From contig PAPT01000037.1 of NCBI GenBank assembly GCA_002708995.1, positions 1 through 64,000 of the forward strand: a DNA stretch of 64,000 nt, read 5' to 3'. This DNA is from Geminicoccus sp. (GTDB lineage Bacteria; Pseudomonadota; Alphaproteobacteria; UBA7985). This document shows, in pieces, positions 1 through 11,424 of this stretch. Numbering within the stretch: position 1 is the stretch's first letter; each line of letters begins with the position of its first letter. Both the position numbers and the translations under genes were made by a program. The notes below the pieces were generated by a model that made no database searches, was not told where the DNA came from, and saw nothing but the letters and a program-made list of their open reading frames with translations.

Positions 1-438
1 CAAATGCCCAGTCTGCGCGCCAGACCTCATAGTCAGGATCCCGAGTGGCTTCGATATGGCGCTCCCATCACTCCACCATGTCGGCCACTTCGGCTTGTGT
101 TTGCGCTTCGGTGTACCCCGGCTCACGCCATTGCTCAGCTGCCTGCAGAATAGCAGCCGTATCAGCCCGCCGGGGAACTGCTGAAGTATCAGCTCCGTCA
201 TCCGCTGGGCTTCGGCTGCGTCTTCAATGTCGATGTCGACCATCAGTGCCTGGTCACAGCGCAGGCCGATGTTGGCCTTGGGTTTCTCAGCCATCCACTG
301 TGCGACCTGTTGCCTTTTGATGGGGACTTCAGACCACTTCGGGACCTTGGGCGCCTTACCATCGAGCGGCAGCACCGGGTAGCCAGCGGCATGAAGGCGG
401 GGTGCCAGAGCGGCGTAGGTGTTGGGAAGGTCAAGCAT
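1..438 (-). pseudogene. Broken or chimeric primase-polymerase (prim-pol) gene, cut by window edge
   Basis: The first 90 or so residues look like the N-terminal part of the bifunctional DNA primase/polymerase family found in phages, plasmids and integrative elements: GYPVLPLDGKAPKVPKW, then NIGLRC, then the acidic LMVDIDIED stretch that would hold catalytic aspartates. After FPGG the open frame (still open to base 1) stops looking like a protein of this family. A neighbouring frame instead gives a plausible helical coding stretch (AAILQAAEQWRE, later EATRDPDYEVWRADWA) but is broken by TGA at 68-70. I read this as a frameshift or deletion junction near position 170 plus a nonsense codon. The start ATG overlaps the end of the alpA-like gene by 8 bp, so the two were one transcript. 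A shifted but live gene cannot be excluded because the left part is outside the window. Confidence 0.5.
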
Positions 439-619
439 CGCTGGATACCTCCCCGATGCGGTCAGCAATCCAAGCTCTGATTTGTGCTTCCGGCCAACCA
501 ACGGCCCGAGGGCCGAGTTTAGCGGGTTTGGGGAAGCTTCCATTGCTGGACCAACGGTAGATCGTAGACCGAGACAAGCCGGTCAGTTCCTGTACGTCTG
601 TACGGCGTAGAATACGCAT
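431..619 (-). CDS. AlpA-family regulator / excisionase-like small HTH protein
   Basis: A 62-residue protein made almost wholly of one winged helix-turn-helix: RILRRTDVQELTGLSRSTIY followed by RW, FPKPAKLG and GWPEAQIRAWI, the classic AlpA/MerR-like excisionase pattern (contact helix LSRSTIY, wing FPKP). AlpA proteins are small DNA-binding regulators of phage and island genes, often driving integrase or excision. The ATG at 619 has AAGGAG eight bases upstream; an in-frame GTG lies just before it but is not needed. It overlaps the following primase-polymerase remnant. Position next to a tRNA gene supports an integrated element. Function in this host is inferred; the gene itself looks intact. 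Confidence 0.8.
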   Translation of the reverse strand: MRILRRTDVQELTGLSRSTIYRWSSNGSFPKPAKLGPRAVGWPEAQIRAWIADRIGEVSSDA

Positions 620-1254
620 CACTCTAACTCCTTAAGCACCACGCGGATGCAAGGTGAAAAACAAATTCGGAGGAGATCGCAGGACCAGCGGTTCAGCAGT
701 TTGGTATTAACTGCGGTCTTCGGCTGTGCTCTTGGAGAGGGTCGACCGGTTTGATGCATCCGCCCCGATGCAATCGGGGTAGGCGTGCAAGGTTGGTGAG
801 CCAAGCTAAGCTGCGGGCCAAGTCAGTGAACCGAAGCTCCATCCCCAACTGAATGGGGGTAGGCAGACATCGGGCTGAACCCAGCCTTATGTTTAGCAAA
901 CGGAACTTCCGCGCCAGCTAGCGTCCATGGTGGTGGAGCAGCGTCGGGGTCGGTTACGTTCTGGCGCCCACACTCTGCACAGACGCTTGGTACGCAGCCT
1001 GCTCGAGTGATGCACTATGGAGATTGCCTCGCCCGCTTCACCAGATCGTTGGTGTTCCGAAAGGGCTTGTGGAAACGAGGACGCGCGTCGCGCTTAACCT
1101 GAACGCATAATATCAAAAGGGCCTATGGCGTTGCAAGAGGCAGTCGCAGGCACCAGCACAGGCGCGTCAGGCCCATTATGTGGTGTGAAATGTGGGATGT
1201 CGTGCACAGCTGAAAGGATAAATGATTTGTTGTCAGCGACTTAATACAAGATAA
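620..1254. other. Gene-free stretch between alpA-like gene and tRNA-Ser
   Basis: About 635 bases with no convincing coding frame. It contains two similar hairpins (listed separately). In tRNA-integrated elements the integrase is commonly the first gene beside the tRNA; no integrase motif could be read here on either strand, so it is either lost or lies at the other end of the element outside the window. I found no second copy of the tRNA 3' end within the window that could be the paired attachment site. Confidence 0.5.
763..864 (-). repeat. Two similar short hairpins 80 bp apart
   Basis: On the + strand CCCCGAT-GCA-ATCGGGG (763-779) is a perfect 7-bp inverted repeat followed by TAGGC. A second unit, CCCCA...TGGGG (843-858), is again followed by TAGGC. 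The units start exactly 80 bases apart. They sit upstream of the alpA-like gene on its strand. They could be iteron-like or regulator sites of the decayed element, or RNA hairpins in a leader; nothing in the sequence decides. Confidence 0.4.
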
Positions 1255-1344
1255 TGGCGGAGAGGAAGGGATTCGAACCCTCGGTACGCTTGCGCGCACA
1301 ACGGTTTTCGAGACCGCCCCGTTCGACCGCTCCGGCACCTCTCC
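1255..1344 (-). tRNA. tRNA-Ser(CGA)
   Basis: Reading the minus strand, the acceptor stem GGAGAGG/CCTCTCC closes a class II tRNA with long variable arm, T-loop GGTTCGAATCC, anticodon stem GCGGT/ACCGT and seven-base loop CTCGAAA. The anticodon is therefore CGA, reading UCG codons. Discriminator base is G and the CCA end is genome-encoded (TGG at 1255-1257 on the + strand). The 3' end faces the mobile-element remnant to its left, which is the orientation expected if that element had integrated into the tRNA 3' end. Confidence 0.95.
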
Positions 1345-1603
1345 GCCGCCGTGTCTAGGCCAAAGCAGCCCCGCCGGCAACCACCGCGTTCCGCGCCTTA
1401 CGCGCCCCGTCCATCGCCAAAGCGCGACCCTCGGCCCCGCCATGCGTTGTTTCCGGTCAGCAATGCACTGATAACAAGTGGTTTTCGTTGACCCCGACCC
1501 CGGCTTTGGCCTAGGAACTGCTCCGATAACAAGCCAAGGCGCCCCGCGGTTGATTCGACTGCACAGCAAGAGCGTCAGCTGCAACTGACAGGACAGCACA
1601 CAA

Positions 1604-1918
1604 ATGTACGCAGTCATCAAGACCGGCGGTAAGCAGTATCGCGTTCAGCAGGACGACGTTCTGCCCATCGAAAAGCTCGAAGCCGAAGTCGGCGACACCA
1701 TCACCTTTGACCAGGTGATGATGGTCGGCGAAGGCGACAAGATCACCCTTGGCGCCCCGACCGTGAAGGGCGCGACGGTCACAGTAGAAGTCATGGATCA
1801 GAAGCGCACGCGCAAAATCCTCGTCTTCCGTCGCCGTCGCCGGAAGAATTTTCGCCGCACCAACGGTCACCGCCAGCACCAGACCGTGGTCAAGGTCATC
1901 GGCATCACGGCCAAGTAA
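1604..1918 (+). CDS. rplU: 50S ribosomal protein L21
   Basis: A 104-residue protein starting MYAVIKTGGKQYRV, the universal L21 N-terminus, with the basic RNA-binding stretch KILVFRRRRRKNFRRTNGHRQ in the middle and the usual length for bacteria. L21 binds 23S rRNA in the large subunit. A hairpin GTCAG/CTGAC lies in the leader just before the weak ribosome-binding site (AGGACA), a place where ribosomal protein genes are often controlled, but that is inference. The partner gene rpmA (L27), which nearly always follows rplU in bacteria, is absent here; instead a terminator and then obgE follow. Confidence 0.97.
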   Translation: MYAVIKTGGKQYRVQQDDVLPIEKLEAEVGDTITFDQVMMVGEGDKITLGAPTVKGATVTVEVMDQKRTRKILVFRRRRRKNFRRTNGHRQHQTVVKVIGITAK

Positions 1919-4194
<2,276 letters not shown>

Positions 4195-4228
4195 TCTTCA
4201 GGACCCGGGCAACGGCAGGGAAAGCGCT

Positions 4229-5497
4229 ATGGCGACGGCAAATCTACAGGACACGATGAACAGCGTCGGACAGGCGGCCAAGGCGGCAGCGCACAGCCTG
4301 TCGCTGGCCCCGGCTGCGCAGAAGGTCGACGCGCTGCAGGCGGCCGCTGCCGCGATCCGAAGCCGCAGCGAAGACATCGCCGCCGCCAACACCATCGACA
4401 TGGCGGCCGGCGCCGACAAAGGCCTGAGCAAGGCTATGCTCGACCGCCTGCTGCTCACCTCCGACCGGATCGAAGCCACGGCCGCCGGCGTAGCGTCCGT
4501 GGCCGAGCTGGACGATCCCGTGGGGCGCGAGCTGTCCGTCACCGACCGCCCCAACGGCCTGCGCATCCGGCAGGTTGCCGTGCCGCTAGGGGTCATCGGG
4601 ATCATCTACGAAAGCCGCCCAAACGTGACCGCCGATGCCGCTGCCCTGTGCCTGAAGGCCGGGAATGCCGCAATCCTGCGCGGCGGATCGGACAGCTTCA
4701 ACAGCTCTGGCATCATCCTCGAATGCATGCAGGCAGGGCTGGCGGCCGCGGGCTTGCCGGTCAACGCCTTGCAGCGCGTGCCTACGGTCGACCGTGAAGC
4801 CGTCGGCATGCTGCTGCGCATGGCCGAATACGTGGACGTGATCGTCCCCCGGGGCGGCAAGGGCCTGATCGAACACGTCCAGCAGGAAGCGCGGGTGCCG
4901 GTTTTCTCTCACCTCGACGGCATCAACCACACCTTTGTCGACGCCGCCGCCGACCTGACCATGGCCGAGAGCATCGTCGTCAACGCCAAGATGCGCCGGA
5001 CTGGGATCTGCGGCGCCATGGAAACCATGCTGGTGCACCGCGACGTGGCGGCCGAGTTCCTGCCCCGCGCGGTCGCAGCGCTGCAGGCCGCCGGCTGCGA
5101 GGATATTCGTGGCGACGAAGCCGCGCGCTGCCTTAGCACCGGGCTGAGCCCGGCCAGCGCCGAGGACTGGGACACGGAATATCTGGACTCGATCCTGTCG
5201 GTGCGGATCGTCGATGACCTCGACGCAGCGATCAGCCACGTCAACCGCCACGGCTCCCACCACACCGAAGCGATCATCACCGGCGACGCCGAAGCGGCAG
5301 CCCGCTTCCAGCGCGAGGTCGACGCCGCCATCGTCATGCACAACGCCTCGACCCAGTTCGCGGACGGCGGCGAGTTCGGCATGGGTGCGGAAATCGGGAT
5401 AGCCACGGGGCGCATGCACGCGCGGGGTCCGGTCGGTGCCGCGCAGCTGACGTCCTACAAATACGTGGTCGAAGGGTCGGGCCAGACCCGGCCCTGA
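4229..5497 (+). CDS. proA: Gamma-glutamyl phosphate reductase
   Basis: Second enzyme of proline synthesis: NADPH-dependent reduction of glutamyl-5-phosphate to the semialdehyde. 422 residues of the aldehyde dehydrogenase superfamily, with GVIGIIYESRPNVT, LRGGSDSFNS, VPRGGKGLIEHV and the catalytic cysteine in TGICGAMET (Cys261). The typical C-terminal EFGMGAEIGIATGRMHARGPVG motif region is present. The ATG at 4229 has AGGGAAAG upstream. It directly follows proB, giving the complete proB-proA pair; proC is not in the window. Confidence 0.97.
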   Translation: MATANLQDTMNSVGQAAKAAAHSLSLAPAAQKVDALQAAAAAIRSRSEDIAAANTIDMAAGADKGLSKAMLDRLLLTSDRIEATAAGVASVAELDDPVGRELSVTDRPNGLRIRQVAVPLGVIGIIYESRPNVTADAAALCLKAGNAAILRGGSDSFNSSGIILECMQAGLAAAGLPVNALQRVPTVDREAVGMLLRMAEYVDVIVPRGGKGLIEHVQQEARVPVFSHLDGINHTFVDAAADLTMAESIVVNAKMRRTGICGAMETMLVHRDVAAEFLPRAVAALQAAGCEDIRGDEAARCLSTGLSPASAEDWDTEYLDSILSVRIVDDLDAAISHVNRHGSHHTEAIITGDAEAAARFQREVDAAIVMHNASTQFADGGEFGMGAEIGIATGRMHARGPVGAAQLTSYKYVVEGSGQTRP

Positions 5498-5528
5498 GCC
5501 GCTCCGGTCCGGTCCATCGCAAACGCCC

Positions 5529-6071
5529 ATGCCCGTCACCAGCGATCGGCTGTTCCCCGGTCAGGACACCACCTGGTCCCCCGACCGCGCGTACCGCTAT
5601 TTCCTGCGCCGCCCGGCGGGGATGCTCGACCGTGACAAGCCGGTGATCGCCTTTGTGCTGCTTAACCCCAGCACCGCCGATGAGCTCAAAGACGACCCGA
5701 CAGTCGCCAAGTGCCGCCGCTATGCGGCCGGTTGGGGCTTCGGTGAAGTCATCGTGCTCAACGCCTTCGCCTATCGGGCCACCGACCCAAAAAACATGCG
5801 CACCCACCCCGACCCGATCGGCCCCGACAACGATGCCACCATCCTGCGGACGGCCGAAGTCGTGCACGGTCTGGGCGGCACCATCCTCTGCGGCTGGGGC
5901 ACGCACGGCACCCATCTCGAGCGGTCAGCGGCGCTGCGGACGCTGCTGGCGCCGTTCCCGCTCCGGGCCTTCACCCTGACCAAGCACGGCGAGCCGGGCC
6001 ACCCGCTCTATCTGCGCGGGGATCTGCAGCCGATCGACTGGAACCCCTCAAGCCTCAACGAGGCGGGGTGA
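5529..6071 (+). CDS. DUF1643 domain protein
   Basis: 180 residues matching the DUF1643 pattern: RYFLRR early, then FVLLNPSTAD, DDPTVAKCRRYAAGWGFGEV, VLNAFAYRATDP, DPIGPDND and a C-terminal LTKHGEPGHPLYL. The biochemical role of this family is unknown to me. It follows proA by 31 bases on the same strand and may be the last gene of that unit. Its stop codon (6069-6071) is directly adjacent to the stop codon of hslU on the opposite strand, leaving no room for a terminator. Confidence 0.85.
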   Translation: MPVTSDRLFPGQDTTWSPDRAYRYFLRRPAGMLDRDKPVIAFVLLNPSTADELKDDPTVAKCRRYAAGWGFGEVIVLNAFAYRATDPKNMRTHPDPIGPDNDATILRTAEVVHGLGGTILCGWGTHGTHLERSAALRTLLAPFPLRAFTLTKHGEPGHPLYLRGDLQPIDWNPSSLNEAG

Positions 6072-7385
6072 TCACAGGATAAACCGGCTCAGGTCGGCGT
6101 CCTTGGCCAGCTCTCCTACGTCATCGCGCACCTTGGCTTCGGTGATCTGGATCGTCTCACCGTTGCGGTCGGGCGCGGTAAAGGAAATCTCCTCCAGCAG
6201 CCGTTCCATCACCGTGGCCAGCCGCCGCGCCCCGATGTTCTCGACCGTCTGGTTGATCTCAGCCGACAGATCGGCGAGCGCGTCGATCGACCCCTGATCG
6301 AAATCGAGGGTCACGCCCTCGGTCTGCAGCAGCGCCTTGTACTGCTTGATCAGCGAGTTCTCTGGCTCGGTCAGGATGCGCACGAAGTCGTCGCGGGTCA
6401 GCGGATTAAGCTCAACCCGGATCGGCATCCGCCCCTGCAATTCCGGCAGCAGATCGCTGGGCTTGGACAGGTGAAAGGCACCCGAGCAGATGAACAGCAT
6501 GTGGTCGGTCTTCACCGGCCCGTACTTGGTGGTGACGGTCGTGCCTTCGATCAGTGGCAGCAGGTCGCGCTGCACGCCTTCGCGGCTGACTGACCCGCCA
6601 CGAACTTCAGAGTTGACCGCGATCTTGTCGATCTCGTCGAGGAAGACGATGCCGTCGTTCTCGACCCGCTCGATGGCGGTCCGGGTCAGGTCTTCCTGGT
6701 CGATCAGGTTGTCAGCCTCTTCCTCGACCAGCTGCTCGTAGGCGTCCTTGACCTTAAGCTTGCGCTTGACCTTGCGCTGTCCCAGCCCGCCGAGCATTTC
6801 GCTGAGGTTGATCATCCCCATCTGCGAGCCGGGCATGCCCGGGATATCGAGCGACGGCATACCGCCGCCAGATTTGTCGTTGAGGTCGACCTCAACTTCG
6901 CGGTCGTCGAGCTTGCCCTCGCGTAGCATCTTGCGAAACTTCTGCTTGGTGTCGTTGTTGGCCTCAGCCCCGGTGAGCACGTCGATCAGACGGTCTTCAG
7001 CGACAATCTCGGCCTTGGCCTTTACCGCGTCGCGCTGCTGGCTGCGGGTGCTGGTGATGGCCAGCTCGACCAGGTCGCGGACGATGGATTCGACATCGCG
7101 GCCGACGTAGCCGACTTCGGTGAACTTGGTGGCCTCGACCTTGATGAAGGGGGCGTTGGCGAGCTTGGCCAGCCGCCGGGCGATCTCGGTCTTGCCGCAG
7201 CCCGTCGGACCGATCATCAGAATGTTCTTGGGCAGTACTTCCTCGCGCAGGCTGTCGGGCAGTTGCTGCCGCCGCCAGCGGTTGCGCAGCGCGACCGCAA
7301 CGGCGCGCTTGGCGTCGCCCTGGCCCACGATGAAGCGATCGAGTTCGGAAACGATTTCCCGCGGTGAAAAGTTGCTGTGGCCCAT
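6072..7385 (-). CDS. hslU: HslU, ATPase subunit of the HslVU protease
   Basis: 437-residue AAA+ unfoldase with Walker A GPTGCGKT (59-66), [14 protein letters not shown] pore-loop region, Walker [12 protein letters not shown], an intermediate domain and the C-terminal LSRFIL tail that docks into HslV and switches on proteolysis. It forms hexameric rings that feed unfolded substrates into HslV. It lies 2 bases after hslV, so the two are co-transcribed. It ends tail to tail against the DUF1643 gene with no spacing. Confidence 0.98.
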   Translation of the reverse strand: MGHSNFSPREIVSELDRFIVGQGDAKRAVAVALRNRWRRQQLPDSLREEVLPKNILMIGPTGCGKTEIARRLAKLANAPFIKVEATKFTEVGYVGRDVESIVRDLVELAITSTRSQQRDAVKAKAEIVAEDRLIDVLTGAEANNDTKQKFRKMLREGKLDDREVEVDLNDKSGGGMPSLDIPGMPGSQMGMINLSEMLGGLGQRKVKRKLKVKDAYEQLVEEEADNLIDQEDLTRTAIERVENDGIVFLDEIDKIAVNSEVRGGSVSREGVQRDLLPLIEGTTVTTKYGPVKTDHMLFICSGAFHLSKPSDLLPELQGRMPIRVELNPLTRDDFVRILTEPENSLIKQYKALLQTEGVTLDFDQGSIDALADLSAEINQTVENIGARRLATVMERLLEEISFTAPDRNGETIQITEAKVRDDVGELAKDADLSRFIL

Positions 7386-7387
7386 TG

Positions 7388-7966
7388 CTATTTCGCGGCT
7401 CCTGCTTTGTTTTCCAGCTTTTCAAGGCGGATCGAATGGTTGGTGTAGACGCAGATATCCCCGGCGACCTTCATGGCCCGGCGGGCGATTTCCTCTGCCG
7501 TCAGGCTGTCGTCCTCGACCGTGATCAGCGCGCGAGCGGCCGACAGAGCGTAGTTCCCGCCCGAACCGATGGCGAGCACGCCGTCGGCCTCGGCCTCGAC
7601 GACGTCACCGTTGCCCGTGACGATCAGCGAGTGTTCGGCATCGACCACGATCAGCATGGCTTCCAGCCGGCGCAGGTAGCGGTCCTGCCGCCAGTCCTTG
7701 GCCAGTTCCACAGCGGCCCGGACCAACTGCCCGGGGTAGGTTTCAAGCTTGGCTTCCAGCCGCTCGAACAGGGTGAAGGCATCGGCGGTGGCGCCGGCGA
7801 AACCGCCGACCACGTCGCTGCGCTTGCCCAGACGGCGGACTTTGACCGCGCTGCCCTTCATCACCGTCGGGCCGAGGCTGACCTGCCCGTCACCGGCGAC
7901 CACCACTTCGTCGCCCTTGCGAACAGACAGAATGGTGGTGCCGTGCATGGTATTTTCACTACTCAT
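7388..7966 (-). CDS. hslV: HslV, peptidase subunit of the HslVU protease
   Basis: 192 residues, Ntn-hydrolase fold. The catalytic threonine follows the short propeptide in MHGTTILSV (Thr10 with the start at 7966; an internal ATG at 7948 would give the shortest propeptide). The family motifs [30 protein letters not shown] and [16 protein letters not shown] are all there. HslV forms the proteolytic double ring. The gene faces hisB across 145 bases; I looked for a clear heat-shock promoter on the minus strand there and found only weak matches. Confidence 0.97.
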   Translation of the reverse strand: MSSENTMHGTTILSVRKGDEVVVAGDGQVSLGPTVMKGSAVKVRRLGKRSDVVGGFAGATADAFTLFERLEAKLETYPGQLVRAAVELAKDWRQDRYLRRLEAMLIVVDAEHSLIVTGNGDVVEAEADGVLAIGSGGNYALSAARALITVEDDSLTAEEIARRAMKVAGDICVYTNHSIRLEKLENKAGAAK

Positions 7967-8111
7967 CGGATCGAAATTTCCTCATTTCGGGTAGACGACT
8001 GCACAGAGACGTAAGGCGCGCGGGCCAGAGCCGCAAGGCACGGCGGTTGGACCCCTGCCCAAGAGCCTGCTAAAGAAGCGCGGCAAAACCGACTTCGATA
8101 GGCCCAAGTCC

Positions 8112-8717
8112 ATGACGTCCCCCGCCCGTAACGCGGCCGTAACGCGCAAAACAAACGAAACCGACGTGACCCTGTCCCTGAACCTCGATGGGACCGGCAC
8201 CAACAGCATTTCTACCGGGATCGGCTTTCTCGACCATATGCTCGACCTGTTCGGCAAGCATAGTCTGATCGACCTCCGTGTTCAGGCCGAGGGCGACCTG
8301 CACATCGACGCGCACCATACAGTGGAGGACGTGGGTCTGGTTCTGGGACAGGCGCTGCGCGAGGCGCTGGGCGACAAACGCGGGATCAGCCGCTATGGCC
8401 ACGCCTATGTCCCCATGGACGAGGCGCTGGCGCGCGCCGTGGTCGACTTCTCCGGCCGGCCGCACCTGGTCTGGAACGCGCACTTCGAGATGCCGCGGCT
8501 GGGCACCATGGAAACCGAGCTGTTGCGCGAGTTTTTCCAGGCCGTGACCAACGCGGCGCAGGCCAACGTGCACATCCACGTGCTCTATGGCGACAACAGC
8601 CACCACCAGGCCGAGGCCTGCTTCAAGGCCTTCGCGCGCGCGGTGCGCATGGCCGTGAGCGTCGATCCCCGGACGGCGGATCAGATCCCGTCGACCAAGG
8701 GTGCACTGGACGGTTGA
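8112..8717 (+). CDS. hisB: Imidazoleglycerol-phosphate dehydratase
   Basis: 201 residues; sixth step of histidine synthesis, Mn-dependent dehydration of imidazoleglycerol phosphate. The two metal-binding motifs are clear: [13 protein letters not shown] with [10 protein letters not shown] in the first half, and [15 protein letters not shown] in the second. Monofunctional form, without the N-terminal phosphatase found in enterobacterial HisB. First gene of the histidine run; hisH follows after 3 bases. Confidence 0.97.
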   Translation: MTSPARNAAVTRKTNETDVTLSLNLDGTGTNSISTGIGFLDHMLDLFGKHSLIDLRVQAEGDLHIDAHHTVEDVGLVLGQALREALGDKRGISRYGHAYVPMDEALARAVVDFSGRPHLVWNAHFEMPRLGTMETELLREFFQAVTNAAQANVHIHVLYGDNSHHQAEACFKAFARAVRMAVSVDPRTADQIPSTKGALDG

Positions 8718-8720
8718 ACC

Positions 8721-9353
8721 ATGAAAACCGTGGTTGTCGACTATGGCTCGGGGAACCTTCGCTCGGCCGCTAAGGCGCTGGAACGCGTCAGCCCCGGCCC
8801 GGTCGAGGTGACCGACCGGCCCGAGGTGGTCTCCGGCGCCGATTATCTGGTTGTGCCCGGTCAGGGGGCCTTTGCCGACTGTCGGCAGGGGCTGCGCTCG
8901 ATCGACGGGCTGTATGAAGCAATCGCCGACTTTGGCGTGACCCGGGGACGGCCGTTTCTGGGCATCTGCATCGGCATGCAGCTGATGGCGACCCAGGGGC
9001 TCGAACACGGGGTTCATCCCGGCTTCGACTGGATCCCCGGCGATATCGCCCCGCTCTGTCCGGCTGACCCCAACCTGAAGATCCCGCAGATGGGTTGGAA
9101 CAGCCTGCGCGCCACCAACAGCGGTGCGGCCCATCCGGTGCTCGAAGGCATGGACGGCGAAGACGTGTACTTCGTGCACTCCTTTGCCTTTGAAACCGCG
9201 CAGGCTGATCACCAACTGATGATCACCGACTACGCTGCAGACGTGACCGCCGTGGTGGGTCGGGACAACATGATTGGTACGCAGTTTCACCCGGAAAAGA
9301 GCCAGACCGTCGGGCTAAAGCTGCTCTCCCAGTTTCTGAGGTGGAAACCGTGA
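8721..9353 (+). CDS. hisH: Imidazole glycerol phosphate synthase, glutaminase subunit
   Basis: 210-residue class I glutamine amidotransferase with nucleophile Cys83 in FLGICIGMQLM and the His/Glu of the triad in GTQFHPEKSQ. It supplies ammonia to HisF, encoded three genes downstream. Its stop codon overlaps a GTG start of the acetyltransferase gene. Confidence 0.97.
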   Translation: MKTVVVDYGSGNLRSAAKALERVSPGPVEVTDRPEVVSGADYLVVPGQGAFADCRQGLRSIDGLYEAIADFGVTRGRPFLGICIGMQLMATQGLEHGVHPGFDWIPGDIAPLCPADPNLKIPQMGWNSLRATNSGAAHPVLEGMDGEDVYFVHSFAFETAQADHQLMITDYAADVTAVVGRDNMIGTQFHPEKSQTVGLKLLSQFLRWKP

Positions 9354-9925
9354 GCCAGACCACAAAGAACAACGGGACGCAGACGGGCAGCGGCACGCCA
9401 GCAACCGACGCCGAAATGAAGGTTGCGCTTGCCGAAAGCCTGAGCGAAGGCGACCTGCAGGACCTCTGTGACGCCACCGTGGACGCCATCAACGCCGGCG
9501 GTGGGTTCGGCTGGGTATCGCCCCCGCCGCGCGACACGCTCGAGCGCTACTGGCAGGGGCTGCTGCTGATCCCCGACCGCCGGGTGTTCATCGCCCGTCT
9601 CGACGGCCTGATCGCCGGTTCGGTGCAGCTGCACCTGCACCCCCGCAACAACGAGGCCCAGGCCATGATCGGCCGGATTACCACGGCCTTCGTCGCCACG
9701 TGGGCCCGGGGTAAGGGGCTGGGGCACTTGCTGATTGACGCGGTCGAGGCCGACGCTGAGCTAATCGGCCTCCGCGCCCTCACCCTCGACCTGCGCGAAA
9801 CCCAGAGCAACGCCATCCGCACCTACGAAAGCCGCGGCTACACCCGATGGGGCACGCAGCCGCAATACGCCCTGATCGACGGCCAGTGGATCGCCGGGTA
9901 CCACTACACCAAGGAATTGCGCTGA
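9350..9925 (+). CDS. GNAT-family N-acetyltransferase inside the his operon
   Basis: About 191 residues. The acetyl-CoA binding pattern is seen as [27 protein letters not shown] (motif A, R/Q-x-x-G-x-G/A), followed by a helix-strand with [21 protein letters not shown], the usual GNAT end. A leading stretch of ~25 polar residues is variable. The GTG at 9350 overlaps the hisH stop (GTGA), favouring it over an in-frame ATG at 9341. Substrate unknown. The conserved tight packing between hisH and hisA suggests co-expression with histidine genes, not that it acts in the pathway. Confidence 0.85.
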   Translation: MSQTTKNNGTQTGSGTPATDAEMKVALAESLSEGDLQDLCDATVDAINAGGGFGWVSPPPRDTLERYWQGLLLIPDRRVFIARLDGLIAGSVQLHLHPRNNEAQAMIGRITTAFVATWARGKGLGHLLIDAVEADAELIGLRALTLDLRETQSNAIRTYESRGYTRWGTQPQYALIDGQWIAGYHYTKELR

Positions 9926-9926
9926 T

Positions 9927-10658
9927 ATGATCCTGTTTCCCGCCATCGACCTCAAAGACGGGCAGGTCGTACGCCTGCTTTACGGCGATCTGGACGCCGT
10001 CACGGTCTACGGCGACAACCCCGGCGCGCAGGCCGCTGCCTTCGCCGATACCGGCTTTGACTGGCTGCACGTGGTCGACCTCAACGGCGCAATTGAAGGG
10101 CGTCCGATCAATCGCGAGGCGGTCGAGACCATCCGCGCCACCTTCCCCGGCAAGATGCAGCTCGGCGGCGGCATCCGGAGCCTCGAGAACATCGAAGCCT
10201 GGCTGAAAATCGGCGTCGACCGCGTTATCCTCGGCACCATCGCCGCCCGCGACCCTGAGCTGGTGCGTGAAGCCTGCCGCCGTTTCCCCGGACAGATCGT
10301 CGTCGGGATCGACGCTAAGGGCGGGAAGGTCGCCGTTGAAGGCTGGGTCGAGACCGGTGAAATGACTGCGCTGGACCTCGCACAGGCCTTCGAGACCGCC
10401 GGCGTGGCCGCCATCGTCTTCACCGACATCGACCGCGACGGCGCCCTGACCGGGGTCAACCTGGAGGCGACGGTTGCGCTCGCCAACGCGGTCTCGATCC
10501 CGGTGATCGCCAGCGGCGGGGTCGCCGATATCGAAGACATCCGCGCGGTGAAAGCGGCCCGCGACGCCGGCGCCAACCTCGAGGGCGCTATCTCCGGCCG
10601 CGCGCTATACGATGGCCGCCTCGATGCCCGCGACGCGCTGGCGCTGATCCATGCTTAA
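9927..10658 (+). CDS. hisA: ProFAR isomerase (HisA)
   Basis: 243 residues, (beta/alpha)8 barrel sugar isomerase: [14 protein letters not shown] at the start with the catalytic Asp, then [14 protein letters not shown], and the second phosphate-binding half [12 protein letters not shown] plus [12 protein letters not shown]. Carries out the Amadori-type isomerisation of ProFAR to PRFAR. One base after the acetyltransferase stop; it overlaps hisF by 8 bases. Confidence 0.97.
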   Translation: MILFPAIDLKDGQVVRLLYGDLDAVTVYGDNPGAQAAAFADTGFDWLHVVDLNGAIEGRPINREAVETIRATFPGKMQLGGGIRSLENIEAWLKIGVDRVILGTIAARDPELVREACRRFPGQIVVGIDAKGGKVAVEGWVETGEMTALDLAQAFETAGVAAIVFTDIDRDGALTGVNLEATVALANAVSIPVIASGGVADIEDIRAVKAARDAGANLEGAISGRALYDGRLDARDALALIHA

Positions 10659-11424
10659 GGCGCGGGTGATCCCCTGCCTCGACGTGCATGCCGGGCGCGT
10701 GGTCAAGGGTGTCAACTTTGTCGATCTGGTCGACGCCGGTGACCCGGTGGAGCAGGCCAAGGTCTACGACGCAGCCGGGGCGGATGAGCTTTGTTTCCTC
10801 GACATCACCGCGAGCCACGAGGACCGCGATACTATCTATGACGTCGTGGCCCGCACGGCTGAACAGGTGTTTGTGCCGCTGACCGTCGGCGGTGGCGTGC
10901 GAGCGGTCGAAGACGTGCGCAAGCTGCTTCTCGCCGGGGCCGACAAGGCCTCGATGAACTCGGCGGCGGTGACCGACCCAGACCTGATCAACCGCGCATC
11001 GGACAAGTACGGCAGCCAGTGCATCGTCGTTGCCATCGACGCCAAGGCGCGCGAGCACGGCAGCGGCTGGGACGTCTACACCCACGGCGGCCGTCATAAC
11101 ACCGGGATCGACGCCGTCGCCTGGGCCGAGGACGCGGCGCGCCGAGGGGCGGGCGAGATCCTGCTGACCTCCATGGACCGCGACGGCACCAAAATCGGCT
11201 TTAACCTCGATCTCACCCGCGCCGTGGCAGCAGCCGTGCCAGTGCCGGTAATCGCCAGCGGCGGGGTCGGCGAGCTTGACCACTTCGTCGATGGCATTCA
11301 GGAAGGAAAGGCCAACGCCGTGCTCGCGGCGTCTGTCTTCCACTTCGGAACTTTCAGTATTGGCCAGGTCAAGGCCCACATGGCCCAAGCTGGCATCCCT
11401 ATGCGCGAGTTGAAAAACCCATGA
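10651..11424 (+). CDS. hisF: Imidazole glycerol phosphate synthase, cyclase subunit
   Basis: 257 residues, barrel homologous to His[17 protein letters not shown] (catalytic Asp11 region), [41 protein letters not shown] (second catalytic Asp) and [12 protein letters not shown]. Partner of HisH; joins PRFAR with ammonia to give IGP and AICAR. Start overlaps the hisA end by 8 bases and its stop overlaps the hisE start by 4. Confidence 0.98.
   Translation: MLKARVIPCLDVHAGRVVKGVNFVDLVDAGDPVEQAKVYDAAGADELCFLDITASHEDRDTIYDVVARTAEQVFVPLTVGGGVRAVEDVRKLLLAGADKASMNSAAVTDPDLINRASDKYGSQCIVVAIDAKAREHGSGWDVYTHGGRHNTGIDAVAWAEDAARRGAGEILLTSMDRDGTKIGFNLDLTRAVAAAVPVPVIASGGVGELDHFVDGIQEGKANAVLAASVFHFGTFSIGQVKAHMAQAGIPMRELKNP

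Noticed and set aside
1123-1620. A 165-codon minus frame across the tRNA-Ser gene
   Set aside because: It translates straight through the tRNA and into the rplU leader; low-complexity product with no motif.
7967-8111. Heat-shock promoter for hslVU
   Set aside because: Only CTTGCGG with a poor -10 could be found; too weak to list as a feature.
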